Below, one piece after another: positions 35,757 to 48,554 of a stretch of 64,000 nt of DNA. The stretch lies in the NCBI GenBank assembly GCA_020205615.1, contig CM035152.1, forward strand, positions 153,012,778 to 153,076,777. The letters are read 5' to 3'. A model generated the notes under the pieces. The model saw only the letters and a list, made by a program, of their open reading frames with translations. It was not told the DNA's origin and did not search any database. Position 1 is the stretch's first letter. Every line of letters begins with the position of its first letter. The position numbers and the translations under genes are program-made. This DNA is from Panax quinquefolius (Eukaryota > Streptophyta > Magnoliopsida > Apiales > Araliaceae).

Positions 35757-38475
35757 TGTGAGACCCCAAATTTTATGAAATAAAAGTATTCAATTTTTCT
35801 ATTTTGGTGAATAGTTAAATTGATAAAAGTTTAAAGTTAAGGGTGACATTTGAAATTTTTTCAAAGTAAGTGATGATGAAGTTTTGTTTTATTAGTATTA
35901 TTAATGTAATAAAACAGAAAAGTTTTTTATATAAAACATAATACTTTTATAAAATTATTCGTTTTATTAGGCTAATAGTAAAATCTTTTTATATAAAATA
36001 GAATACTTTTATAAAGTTATCTCATTTTTATTATATAATAATTAGAATATATTATATTTTATTATCGTAGTGTTTTGCATAAGGTTCCGCGATAGTGTTT
36101 GAATAGTAAAATCTTTTTATATAAAAATGTAATACTTTTATAAAGTTATTCGTTTTATTAGATTATAAATAGAATATATATTATATTTTATTGTAAATCA
36201 ATCTGGACCATTCATGAATTAGTTACTATGCAGTCCATTCTCCTATAAATAGAAGCTCATTCCTTCATTATTTCTTACGAATTCAATTGAAACTCTAGAG
36301 AGAGACTATATAGAGAGTTCTTCTTCTATAATCTTGGCGTATTTCTTTAGAGTTTAAGAAAGCTTTGAGCATAGTGCAAGTTTTCTTCGAGTATATTCTC
36401 GCCCTACCAGTCAGAGTACTCTTCTTTCAAAGGTAAGGGATATTATTTGTTGTACTAGTAAGGGGTATTATTTCTTTTATATTCATGAAGAGAACTTCTG
36501 TTATTCCATTCTTTATTATTTTGTTGGAATAACCTGTATACGTGGACTACCCTATACTTGGTGAAATTCTTCTGTTATTCCATTCTTTATTATTATGTTG
36601 GAATAACTTTGTATATCTTGGGCACCGCATACACGGTGAAATTCTTCATTATTCCATTCTTTATTATTTTGTTGGAACATCCTGCAGCCGGTGCGAATTT
36701 CACTTTGACTTTATTCCGATTCTTTATTATTACATTAATATCCTGTTTGTGCGCTTCGCCGGACTGGTTTCTTTTATTTATTATTCGTCGAATATCCGTC
36801 TGCATTTATTCTGTTTACTTCGATTCCATTATTTATTATTACGTTTAATATTCTGTGCGTATGCGTTCTGCCGGACTGTTCCATTATTTATTATTACATT
36901 GGGAATAACACATTTATGCGGTCTCTATCGCATGCATGGTGAATCCTTACATTATTCCATTCTTTATTGTTACTTTGAATAACTTTTACATGTGGATTAC
37001 CACATGCATGGTGAATGATCCTTTATATTCATTCCTTATTAAATAATAGAAATAATCTGATTACGTTGATTATGATGAGAGTCATAATAAAAGCATTGGA
37101 CTGATGAAAATAATGGGTATATGAAGTATTAGTAAGTGTTATGATGAGTTATGTTGGTTATTATATGAAAACATGAAAGTTTCTTAGAAATCACAAAGGG
37201 TTGAAAAATCAGATTTTGGTAAAAATGGAACATGAAATTCAATTGACCATATCTCCTATTATATTTCGAATTTTTGAGTGTGATCAAGTTCAGTTATATA
37301 TATGAGTTTCCTAACTTATCCAAGTGGAAACACTGGAAAAGGTGTTGTAGATTTTCGTGTGGATTGATTTTAGCAAAGCACGAAAAAATGAAAAATGGGA
37401 AACAGCTACTGCCAGAAATTTTAAAAGGGCATTTTCGGCCACTTAATTTGTGAGAAAACTTACGGCCTTTTGGGATATGAAATTATATGGTATAAAGTAC
37501 CTCCTGTCAAAAAATGAGCTCATTTCGACTTAAAATGAGCAAGTTATGACCATTTCAATATTTAAGTTTTTTTGACGAAAAACGCTATAACCGGAGTTCT
37601 ATAACTCCGATGACCATAAAATTTAAACTGGAAGCTCACGTTAACATGTGTAAGATCCTGCCAAGATTTGGAAATTTCTGGAGTTAAACTTGAGGTAGCT
37701 AATTTCTTAAGGAATTAATTAGAAATTAATTTTTGAAAAATAGTAATTGAATTTTAAAAATTTCGAGAAAAATATATGTTCATTATGGGACTATATTCTG
37801 CTAAATCCAAGAAAAGAAATATTTTTGGGACTGGTTTGGTATTTTTCATGAAAATGGTTTTGTTACGAACATATGAGTTAAATATGTTATGTGAAGTAAC
37901 AAAGTTGGAAAATAGGATTTTATGGCTTGGAAATCCTATATAAGGTATATGTAGATTTTTGATGAGGGATTTAATCATTGGTGATGAAATCTTATGAGTA
38001 TGACATTTTTGAATGATTAAATGCATTATTTGGTAAAGTGTAAACAATTGAAATAAATTGTTTATAAGTTTAAGAAGTGATTAAAATATTGTTATGATAT
38101 TAATAATATTAGATTATGAGTGGTTCATAATATTTGGATAAATTTAAAGTCTTTAATATTTATCCTTATTTTCGTTGATTAATACTTATATCATTGTCAT
38201 CATCCTCATGTATATATTATGTTGAAAGTCATCTTGTGGCCTATAGTGCATAGATGGACTTGGTATGATTATGACCAGGGATTATTCGGTATAATCATGG
38301 TATCGTAATATTACAAATGATGTGGAAAAATCCTCATCGTTGAAAGTAGTGCATTGATGGACAATTTTTGGTATGATTATGGCTATGGATTCTCTTCGGT
38401 CAAGGGTGCAAAGATGAATTGTTTCATGGCATGATCAGGACCATTGATGAAAACACGATTATCTTTGGCCCGTAG
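35757..38475 (+). mobile_element. Gypsy family-B LTR, forward, 3'-truncated
   Basis: Starts TGTGAGACCCCAAATTTTATG, the mirror of the start of the solo LTR that ends at 9322. TATA box at 36244-36251, tandem array 36480-37025. Aligns with the solo LTRs until 'ctttggcccgtag' at 38475, where the opposite LTR begins; the usual terminal 550 bp are absent. Confidence 0.85.
36244..36251 (+). promoter_or_regulatory. LTR TATA box (family B)
   Basis: TATAAATA in 'tcctataaatagaagctcatt', matching the position in other family-B LTRs (30299-30306). Confidence 0.55.
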
Positions 38476-41160
38476 TGTGACGCCCCCAAAACAGGTATAC
38501 ATCACTCATCTTGGATCGCCAGATACATGGTACATAAATTCAAATACAACTTAATTATACAACAGTCGTGTAAAATACGACGAAACATAATCTAAGAGTT
38601 TTACTACGTATATTGTCATCTAGACAGTATACAAACTCAATGGAGTCCTCATTACATTTATTGTCATACTATTTAATAGAATAGTGAGGACTACTAATGC
38701 TATCATCCAACCGGCCTCCCGCTCCCCGACTCTCTCAAATATATTCTTATTTCCTGAAGAGAACAGTGAAGGAAAGGGTGAGCTCAACTAGCCCAGTAAA
38801 AAATATTATGACTAAGATAATGCAGAATAAATTATCATTAGTCTTCAACAATGTTAAATTGATAAAATACAATAGACATCAAGTTTAACTGCAGCGGAAC
38901 AAGCAATCCATTAAAATAGTCAAGTAGAGAATAAAATCTACTATCTTTTGTGTTTTAAAACGTTTTCATCAATTTTTATCGCTGAGACTCAGCTTAATAA
39001 ATAAACCACATCATCGAATCATCCCTGTACTACGGGCCAAGGATATTCTTTAAATCATCAATGGTCATGACTATACCGAATAATCCCTGGTCATAATCAT
39101 ACCAAGTCCATCTCTGCATGTAAGCCAAAGATATACAACAATAAAACCAATAACTAACAATTCATCTTTGCATCGTAAGCTAAAGATATATAATTGAATA
39201 AATAACGATTCATCTTCGCATCGTAAGTTTCAAAGAGAACTTTCATCACCATATAAGCGTGAGGGATGATGACAATGATATAAACATTAATCAAACTAAA
39301 ACAAGGATAAATATTAAAGACTTTAATTTTATCCAAATATTATCCATCACTTAAATAACTTCATAATCTAATATTGTTAATATTATAACAATATTTTAAT
39401 CACCTCTTAAACTTATAAACAATTTATTTCAATTGTTTACATTTTATCAAATAATGCATTTAATCATTCAAAAATGCCATATTCATGAGATTTCATCACC
39501 AATGATCAAATCCCTTATCAACAATCTAAATATACCTTATATAGGATTCCCAAGCCATAAAATCCTATTTTCCAACTTTGTTACTTCACATAACATATTT
39601 AACTCATATGTTCGTAACTAAACTATTTTCATGAAAAATACCAAATCAGTCCCAAAAATATTTCTTTTCTGGAATTTAGCATAATATAGTCCCATAAAGA
39701 ACATATATTTTTCTCTAATTTTAAAATTCATTTACTATTTTTCAAAAATTAATTTCCAATTAATTCCTTAAGAAATTAACTACCTCAAGTTTAACTCCAG
39801 AAATTCCCAAATCTTGGCAGGATCTTACACATGTTAACGTGAGCTTCCAGTTTAAATTTCATGGTCATCTGAGTTATAGAACTCCTAAGTATAGCATTTT
39901 TCATCGGAAAAACCTAAATATTGAAATGGTCATAACTTGCTCATTTTAAGTCGGAATGAGCTCATTTTTGGACAGAAGGTACCTTATACCATATAATTTC
40001 ATGTCCCAAAAGGGAGGAATTTTTCTCACAAATTAAGTGGTAAACAAAATTTCTTCTAAAAATCTGGACAAGAGCATTTCGATAATTTCCAACTTTTGAC
40101 TCCTTTGCTAAAATCAGTCCACACGAAAATCTACAACACCTTTTCCAGTGATTCCACTTGGAGATGCTACAAAAGTCATAGATCTAACTTTAGAACTTGA
40201 CCACACTCAAAAATTCAAAATATAATAGGAGATATGGTCAATTGAATTTCATGTTCTATTTTCACCAAAATCTGATTTTTATCCCTTTGTGATTTCTAAG
40301 AAACTTTCATGTTTTAACATAATAACCAACATAACTCATCATAACACTTAATAATACTTCATATACCCATGATTTTCATCAGTCCAATACTTTTATTATG
40401 ACTCTCATCATAATCAACGTAACTAGATCATTTCCACAATTTAATAAGGAATGAATACAAATGATCATTCACCATGCATGTGGTAATCCACATAGACATG
40501 TTATTCCAACAGAATAATAAAGAATGGAATAATGTAAGATTCACCATGCATGCGATAAAGACCACACGCATGTGTTATTCCAAATGTAATAATAAATAAT
40601 GGAATTAGGTCCCATGAACGCACGCATGTGATATTCACGCTAATAATAAATGCGTAATAATAAATAATGGAACCAGTCCCACAGAACGCATACGCACAAG
40701 ATATTCGATAGAATAATAAATGAGAATAATAAATAATGAAACCAGTCCGCCAGAAATGCGCAGACGGGATATTCCGACGAAATAATAAAGAATGGAATAA
40801 CAATGAAATTTCACCACGTATGTGGTACTTCGCATAAACAAAGTTATCCCAATGAATAATAAAGAATGAACTGTGTCAAAGCGAAATTAAGACCGATGGG
40901 ATATTCCAATGTAATAATAAAGAATGGAAATATAGAAGAATTTTACCATGTATACGGTATTTCGCATAAACAGGTTATTCCAACATAATAATAAGGAATG
41001 GAATAACAGAAAAATTTCACCATGTATGCGGTATTGGCGATATACAAAGTTATTCCAATGAATAATAAGGAATGGAATAACAATAGCTCTCTTCATGAAT
41101 ACGAAAGAAATAATACCCCTTACAGGTACAACAAATAATATCCCTTACCTCAAAAGAAGA
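36430..41160. repeat. Large inverted repeat formed by two LTRs
   Basis: Arms of about 2 kb: 36430-38475 pairs with 41160 back to about 39040. Example: 37790-37870 (aatatatgttcattatggga..) is mirrored at 39640-39720. The intervening loop is about 550 bp (38476-39040). Confidence 0.8.
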
Positions 41161-41188
41161 CTAAATACTAGAATAGTGAGGTAGCAGA
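38476..41188 (-). mobile_element. Gypsy family-B LTR, reverse, 5'-truncated
   Basis: Begins TGTGACGCCCCCAAAACAGG, the complement of a family-B 3' end. Runs in reverse through the GAGCTC motif (38780), the tandem 'AAAGATAT' units (39060-39250) and the 75-bp array (40440-41100), and stops at 41188 where a family-A LTR starts. The first 650 bp or so of the LTR (with TATA box) are missing. Confidence 0.85.
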
Positions 41189-43774
41189 TGTAAGACCCCA
41201 ACTTATTATTAATGAAATTTAATTTTCTCTATTTATTATTTTAAAATAGTAAGGGTTGATTTGATTAATGTGGATAGTTATGGGTAAAATACGCAAATAT
41301 TTCAAAATAAGCAAGTGGTTATAAAATATTCATTGTTATCTAGAAATATTCGTTTGTCATGGAATATTCTTCTTTGTTTGGGAATATTCGTGATGACTAC
41401 TTGATCTTTTGTGGGCCCCATAACTAAAAAGCGATTGGATGAAGAAAACGACAAATATAAGTTGTTTAAAAATAACAAATAGAGTTGTTATTCAAGTTAA
41501 TCTACTATTAAAATACTTTATGGTTTAAAACACAAGAAGACACCAGTATTGCACCAATTATTCATTCTTACGTAAGAAGGCACTACTCAATAATGGTTAC
41601 ATAATTACTGCTTCGAGATTTTATTGATTTAATAATTGTCGCGTTGATATTTTATATTCTTTGTTGTTTCAATAATTGTCATTACACGTTGTTTTTCATT
41701 ATCGAAGCAATAATTCATATTATCCTAATAATATTATTAGATAACATTATTGGCAATGTCTAGAAAGTTCTCGTCTAAGGAGAGGTTTGGTCACCTAATT
41801 GCAAGCGCCAAGAAGAGAAATTCTTATTGAAAGCCCCCTCTTTCCCGTGAAACCGCACGTTGTCAATATTGTGATTCTGTAATATTATTTGTGAATAATT
41901 AATTATTGATTCATATGATGAGGAAAATATTGATTTTATGTGGATATAGATAGAGAAAATTTTTAATGTGACAATTGTTGAAAATTGAAATTTTATCTTT
42001 TTCTGATAAAATAATTCATTTAAATATATTATTATATTTTAATAATATAATAATGGTGATATTTTTACAACGAATGTGGGATATATGAGTATATACGAGG
42101 AGGAAGAGTATTTTTGTTGCAATAAATGTTTAAAACATGTTAAACATGCTCATGGACCCCATTTATCGATCGAAATTTGATTATAAACAGTAAACTCGTC
42201 TGTTTGGGATTTCGGTCCAATTTCTTTGGAATTCGAAAACTTTCTTCTCAGTAAAGTTGTAGAAATTGAATTTCCAATAAAAATTTGAGTTTCAATTTTT
42301 CGACAAAAGGGCTATTTATTGTGAATTATTGAAGTTTTGAACCTCCTAAATAATTGATTTTTAAGTATAAAATATTTAAAATGACAAAACATTTTTTTTC
42401 ATTATTGTGGGTCTTGTATGTGTTAGAAGTGGTGAATTCAGATCTCTAAATGTGGGCGTAGGAATAAAAATTAATAAATTAATATTTTAATAAATTTTCT
42501 CTTTTTGGTGTTCTAAAGATTTTCCTATAAATAGGGTGGCTTAGGTTAGAATTGAAAATCACACCGTAAATCGAAATTTTCTCTCTATATTATCGAGCGT
42601 ATTCTTGTGAGTATTTTGAGTATATTTTGAGTATTGCTATACTGCAAGTTCAAGTCATACCTATATCCTGTTTTTTAAATTAAAGATCGATCTTTCGAGG
42701 TAAGGGATATTATTATTTTTCATAATGATATTATTTCTTCAATATCATTATGTTGAAATATTGATCTGAAGTTTTTATCAAATTTGGAACTTTTGGTGTT
42801 CTGAGAGTTACTTATTCACGATACTAAGACTATTCACGATACGACACTTATTCACGAATACTGCACTATTCATCGAAAAATGAAAAATTTTTTTTCGTCT
42901 AAAATATCTATTCGGATACTAGCTTTGATTGTATCCATGTTTTGATCATTCTTGAATTTTACACCACTGTGATTATTTTTGAGGTATTTTTGATCGCGTG
43001 GATAAAACAAAGTACTAATCCTTAATCCTTAATCCTTGTCATTTTGTTTCACCGGATTCGCTTTCTTTAAAAATATTTTCATCATCATCTTCACCTTAAA
43101 TGATGATATTATGGAATATCTTTGGCCCAGAGTGCAAAAGATGAATGATTTCGAAGAATATCTTTGGCCCGTAGTGCAAAGATGATGAGCAGTGTTTAGA
43201 TGAACACGACCAATCGATGAATATCTTTGGCCCAGAAGTGCAAAGATGAATATTTGATTCCGTATATATATTGATTGATGTTACAGGATAAAAGATGACG
43301 ATGAACTTTTAAATTCATACATAGAAGATAGTAGTTTGCATTCTCTACTTAACTCTTTTAATGAATTATTATTTCCGCGCGAATATTGATTTAAAAACTT
43401 GTTTGTATTACATTGAAGACTAATGATAATTTGTTGTAAATTATCTTAGTCATAATATTCTTTATCGGGCTAGTTGAGCTCACCCTTTTCCTTTTTGTTC
43501 CATTTTTCTTCTCGTGAGGCGAGAATATAAATGAGTACGTAGCCTGGGTATGGAATGAAGGTTCTAGAGAGAGTTGTTTAGTAGTCCTCACCATTTTTGT
43601 AAAATAATGTATCAATAAATGTGATGAGGATTTATTTGAGTATAGATATTGTCTGAAGATAATATTTGTATTCAAACTCACGCTTTCTTCGTTGTAATAA
43701 TAAAGTTGTAGTTGTTTACGTACCATGTATTGACAACTCGAATGGGTGATGTATACCTATTTTGGGGCGCCACA
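41189..43774 (+). repeat. Family-A LTR 1
   Basis: TGTAAGACCCC..GGGGCGCCACA, 2586 bp. Contains GGAATATTC repeats (41340-41395), 'TTACGTAAGAA' (41570), TATA box 42526-42533, a tandem 'ATCTTTGGCCC..AGTGCAAAGATGAA' array (43105-43250) and GGGCTAGTTGAGCTCACCC (43466). Confidence 0.92.
42526..42533 (+). promoter_or_regulatory. LTR TATA box (family A)
   Basis: TATAAATA within 'ttttcctataaataggg', at the same relative place in all family-A LTRs. Confidence 0.6.
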
Positions 43775-43777
43775 AAT

Positions 43778-43790
43778 TGGTATCGAGCTT
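43778..43790 (+). other. Primer-binding site, first internal region
   Basis: TGGTATCGAGCTT lies three bases after the LTR end. It resembles the initiator tRNA-Met site (TGGTATCAGAGC) minus two bases; the second copy at 51155 has the same form. Confidence 0.7.
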
Positions 43791-43954
43791 AGGATATGAT
43801 CTCCGGTGGAGATCGGGAATAGAACTAGGAGGGAGAGACGAGTAAATCCTTCGCTAGTGTGTCCTACCTAAGCTTATTTGTTAGTTGGTCAAGATATAGG
43901 GATATTATGTGATATATTGATTTCCTTAATTAACCCTTGTTTTATGACAAGATT

Positions 43955-46900
43955 TTGAGAATGTCGAATCGAGAATATTAACAATGGAAATGAGACCGTG
44001 GAGACGCCTCAGTACTCACCAACGAGGAGAACTTGCAACAGTCGGCAATGTTCCTCCCGTGAACAACACCATTGAAAGAGATGATGATGAGGGGATGTTT
44101 AGAAGCTTTTTGCGCTTCATGCAAAATCGCATTTAGGAGACTCGTGTTCAAAATATAGGAGGAAATGATAGCAATTCACGGGTTGTCACACAATGCAAGC
44201 AAGCCTTCAAAGAGTTGGGACCACCGAATTTAAGGGAAAGCCGAGATCCGATCATGGCGGAAACATGGGTCAAGAAAATTACCAAGATATTCGATGTCTT
44301 GGGATGCACGGAGAAATGTAAGGTTCCATTCGCCACCTTTATGTTCCGTGGAGAGTGCATCATCGGTGGGAGTCTCGTGAAGCGTACCCATCCAAACAAG
44401 CACTCAAAGATGTCTTGGGAGACGTTTGAAACTATTTAATGACAAATACTTTCCTCGAAAGTGTTCGGCATATGAAGGAAGTGGAGTTCATCGATTAGAA
44501 CAAAATAACATAACTGTGTCTCAAATCTGAGGCAAAGTTTGCGAGTTATCCGTGTTTGCACCTCATTTGGTGGAGAATGAGGAACGATGACACGGATGTT
44601 TCGAGAGGTTTGAAATCCCAAGATACGACAATATCTCATTTCTCATAAATTTTCTCTCTATTCGGATGTTGTTAAACAGGCTCAATTGTTAGAAGCGAGA
44701 TAACGAGTATGTTCAACCGAGGACCATAACCAGGATCGTATTTAGATAGCGATCAATGTAATAATGATAACCAAATGGAGAAATAAAAAGACGGACAAAA
44801 ATGGTAACCACTCTGTAAATCATGGCCATGAAAATAAAGAAGCGAGTTAGGAGGAGATTTTAAAAGAGGAGATTTAACAACGACCATGTGAAGACGACAG
44901 CGGTCTTGGGTATGAACCGGTTCTAAGGGAGGAGAACGACCACCGGTCATATATGCTATAAATGCGAGAAAGAGGGACATATCACCAAACCGTCCCACAA
45001 CAGTTCAAGGTATGCTATAATTGTGGAAAGGAAGGACATATCGCCGAGATTTTACTGATAGCGAAAACCTAGTTCAATGGGGGACGGTGACTCAAAAGAT
45101 CGTCCCCAAAAAAGTCAAAGTTAACGATTCTGGGAAGAGAGTTTGTTGTGATCGGTCAAAATGCGAGGAACCCAAACGAGGTGATCACGGGTAAGCTATT
45201 TATAAATTCTTGCAAAGTTTATACCTTACTTGATACCAAAGCCTTACCCATTCATTTATCTCTCCCGCATGTGCTCAACGCTTAAACTTGACTCCGGAGA
45301 AATTAGACTTTGACCTATCTCATGGAAACTCCGTTAGAGAAACTTTCATCACATCCACTCGCTTATAAATCTTGTTTGATTCAAGTTGGCACCATCACCT
45401 TACTTGTTGACCTTATCTCTTTAAAGATACTTGCTTTTGATGTGATTTTAGGGATTGATTGGTTAACTACTCATCATGCCAAAATTGATTATTTTCGTAA
45501 GGTTGTTAGTTTTCATATTCCTAACCAACCTCATTTATGCAATTCAAGCAACTAAACCATTAAAATCAATCATCGCTCATATCTAATCATAAAGCTATTC
45601 GCTTATTGAAAAAGCGGATGTCAAGCTTTCTTAGCCCATGTTATGGATTTGAATAAAGACACATCAAATTTGAATAATATTCTGTTGTTATTGATTTTCC
45701 CGACGATTTCAAAGAACTTCCCTTGCCTACCCCCGTAACGTGAAGTTGAATTCTTTATTGATCTTGAACTCGCATACAAAGCCCATTTCTAAAACCCCAT
45801 ATCGAATGGCTCCTATTGAACTTCAGAGTTAAAGGTCCAACTACGTGAATTGTTGGACATCGGTTTCATTCGCCCCTAGTACATCTCCTCGGGGTGCTCC
45901 TATTTTATTCAGTAAAGAAGAAAGACGGAGAGTATGCGACATCAGATTGACTATCGGAATTGAACCATGTCACCATCAAGAATAGGTATCCTCTACCTCG
46001 TATTGATGACTTGTTTGACCAGTTACTGCAAGGGCACAATTCTTTTCAAAATCGATCTTCGCTCGGATATCATCACCAAGATTAGAACCGAGGATATTCC
46101 AAAGACCGCCTTTAGAACTCCTAAGACGGGCATTATGAATTCTTAGTCATGTCTTTCGGATTGACTAATGCTCCTCGCGGCTTTCATGGATATGATGAAC
46201 CGAGTATTCAAGGAATATTTGGATCAGGCTTTGTTGTTGTTTTATTGATGACATCCTCATATATTCCAAAAGTCGTGAAGATCATGAGCACCATTTGAAG
46301 TTGGTACTCCAAAGGCTTCGTGAAAATAAACTATATGCTATATTGAAGAAATGCGAGTTCGCTTGAGGAAGTAGCATTTCTTGGGCACGCATCAGTGTCA
46401 AAACATGGAGTATCCGTGGACCCGCCAAGATTGAAGCAATACAAAGTTGGGAGAAACCAAGTCGGTGACCAAGTACGTAGCTTTTTTTAAGGTCTAGCAA
46501 GTTATTATCGGAGATTCGTGGAAGGTTTTCTAATCGCTACTCCATTAACCCAAATAACTCTAAGGATACAAAATTCGTTTGGAGCGAAGAATGCGAGAAG
46601 AGTTTCCAAGAGCTTAAGAGGAGACTTATTTCTAAGACTGCTCTAACAATACCATCCGGTTCTGGATGGATTTGTTATCTCACGCCGATGCTTCGTGCAA
46701 AGGGTTAGGATGTATTCTCATGCAACGTGGAAAAGTCATAGCCTATGCCTCGCGACAACTTAAAGAGTATGAGAGAGGAATTATCCTACTCATGATCTAG
46801 AGTTAGCGCAAAGCATAAGTTTCACTAAAGATATGGAGGCACTATCTATATGGGGAGAAAGTGGAGATATATTCGCACCATAAAAGCCTTAAATATTTCT

Positions 46901-48540
46901 TCACTCAAAAGAACTCAACATGCGGCAATGACGCTTGGCTCGAGCTATTGAAAGACTACGACCACACTATTGAATACCATCCCGTAAAGCGAACGTGGTA
47001 AATGACGCGCGTTGAGTAGAAGATCATATGCGGGAATGAGTGCGATGATGTCAAGTATACGACAGAGCCAACTTTAATAGAAAAGTTAAGGTTGCTTTCC
47101 ACCCCAATTCCGAGCCGATGCGCGTATGAAGAAGAAAGTACAAGAAGGAGCTATTCTTAAGCGAGAATCGATGAAGAATGAATACTTCGAGTCCACTCTA
47201 GGCTTTGTGTCCCTAACGACTCGATTTGAAGTACAAGATTATGATGGAGGCACACAATACACCATTTGCAATCCATCCTCGAAGTACTAAAATGTATCGT
47301 GATCTTCGACATACATTTTGGTGGAACAATACGAAGAGAGAGATTGCAAAGTTTATCTCAATGTGTTTAACTTGTCAACGGTAAAGGCGAGCATCTAGTA
47401 CCTAAGGGTCCGCTGAACCACTTGAGATTCTCGAAATGGAAGTGGGAACACATTACCATGGATTTCAACATGGGTCTTCCGACGCGCTTTTTCTAGGCAT
47501 CAATGCTATTTGGGTTATTGTTGATAGATTAACCAAGTCTCGCTTCATTTCTTGCCGATACGGAGACTTATTCCTTGAACGCCTTGCTAGTATGTATGTG
47601 AATGAGATTGTGAGGTTGCATGGCATGCCTGTATCCATAGTTTCGGATCGTGACCCAAGATTCACTTCAAGATTTTGGGTTAGCTTGCAAAAAGCTATGG
47701 GCACGGATTTTGCGATTTAGTTCTAAGATACCATCCCCAAACGGACGGACAATCGAGAGAGGACTATTCAAACTCTCAAGATCTATTAAGACTCGTGTCC
47801 TGAACTTCAAGGGCGCTTGGATAAGTATTTACCATCGGTGGAATTCTCCTACAACAACAGCTTATCATGCAAGTATAGGTGTGGCTCCATTTGAAGCATT
47901 ATATGGACGAAAAGTGTCGCTTCTCCAATATTTTGGGATGAGGTGGGTGAAGCAACATTGTTGGGACCCGAAGTTAAGACGTATGATGACTACCGAAAAG
48001 ATCCAAATGATTCGACAACGATACAAACGGCACAAGATCGACAAAAGAGTTATGCGGATCTTCATCGAAAGGACGTGGAATTTAGTATAGGGGATCATGT
48101 ATTGTCATGAAGTTGCTCCATGGAAGGGAGTTACAAGATTTGGGAAGAGAGGAAAGCTCAATCCACGATTTATCGGTCCATTTCAAATTCTTGACCGAGT
48201 AGGAAAATGTAGCCTATAGACTCGCTATTACTCCGAGTATGTCTCGTGTTCATAATGTATTTCACATATCCGCATTTCAGAAATATGTGAAAGACCAACC
48301 ACGTTATAGAGTTAGAACCGGACGAGAGATAGCCAAGACATAACGTATGAGGAGGTACCACAAGATCTTGGATAGGAAGGAGCATGTCCTACGCCAAGAA
48401 AGGTCATACCACAAGTTAAAGTTTTGTGGAGGAATCATGCTATAGAGGAAATGACCGAATTGGAAACGGAAATGAAAGCGAGGTATCCTCACCTTTTCAA
48501 ACACTGTGTCGTGACGTCAATTTTCGAGGACTAAATTTCA
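43955..48540 (+). pseudogene. Gypsy gag-pol polyprotein 1, frameshifted
   Basis: Full domain order, open only in pieces. Gag from about 43960 (ENWNNGNETVE-like start), with the 'GPPNLRE..DPIMAETWVKKITKIFDVLGC' block at 44217-44310. Two CCHC knuckles at about 44945-45050. Aspartic protease 45190-45480, with 'LLDT' and 'DVILGIDWL'. Reverse transcriptase about 45790-46500, with '[10 protein letters not shown]'-type active site around 46235-46270, broken by indels. RNase H about 46600-47030. Integrase 47200-48000 ('INAIWVIVDRLTKSRFI', 'HGMPVSIVSDRDPRFTSRFW', '[17 protein letters not shown]'). C-terminal chromodomain-like tail to about 48530. Almost every break is a 1-3 base indel, so real decay and sequence error cannot be separated here. 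Confidence 0.88.
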
Positions 48541-48554
48541 TAAGGAGGGAGGTC

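Noticed and set aside
36542..36982. Open frame of 146 codons in the family-B LTR
   Set aside because: It follows the 75-bp tandem repeats, is full of Phe/Leu/Tyr from T-rich sequence, and the same region reads openly in several frames.
43391..43726. Minus-strand open frames shared by the LTRs (also 50769-50969 and 38697-38888)
   Set aside because: They recur because the LTR U5 region recurs; no conserved protein motif and no consistent start.
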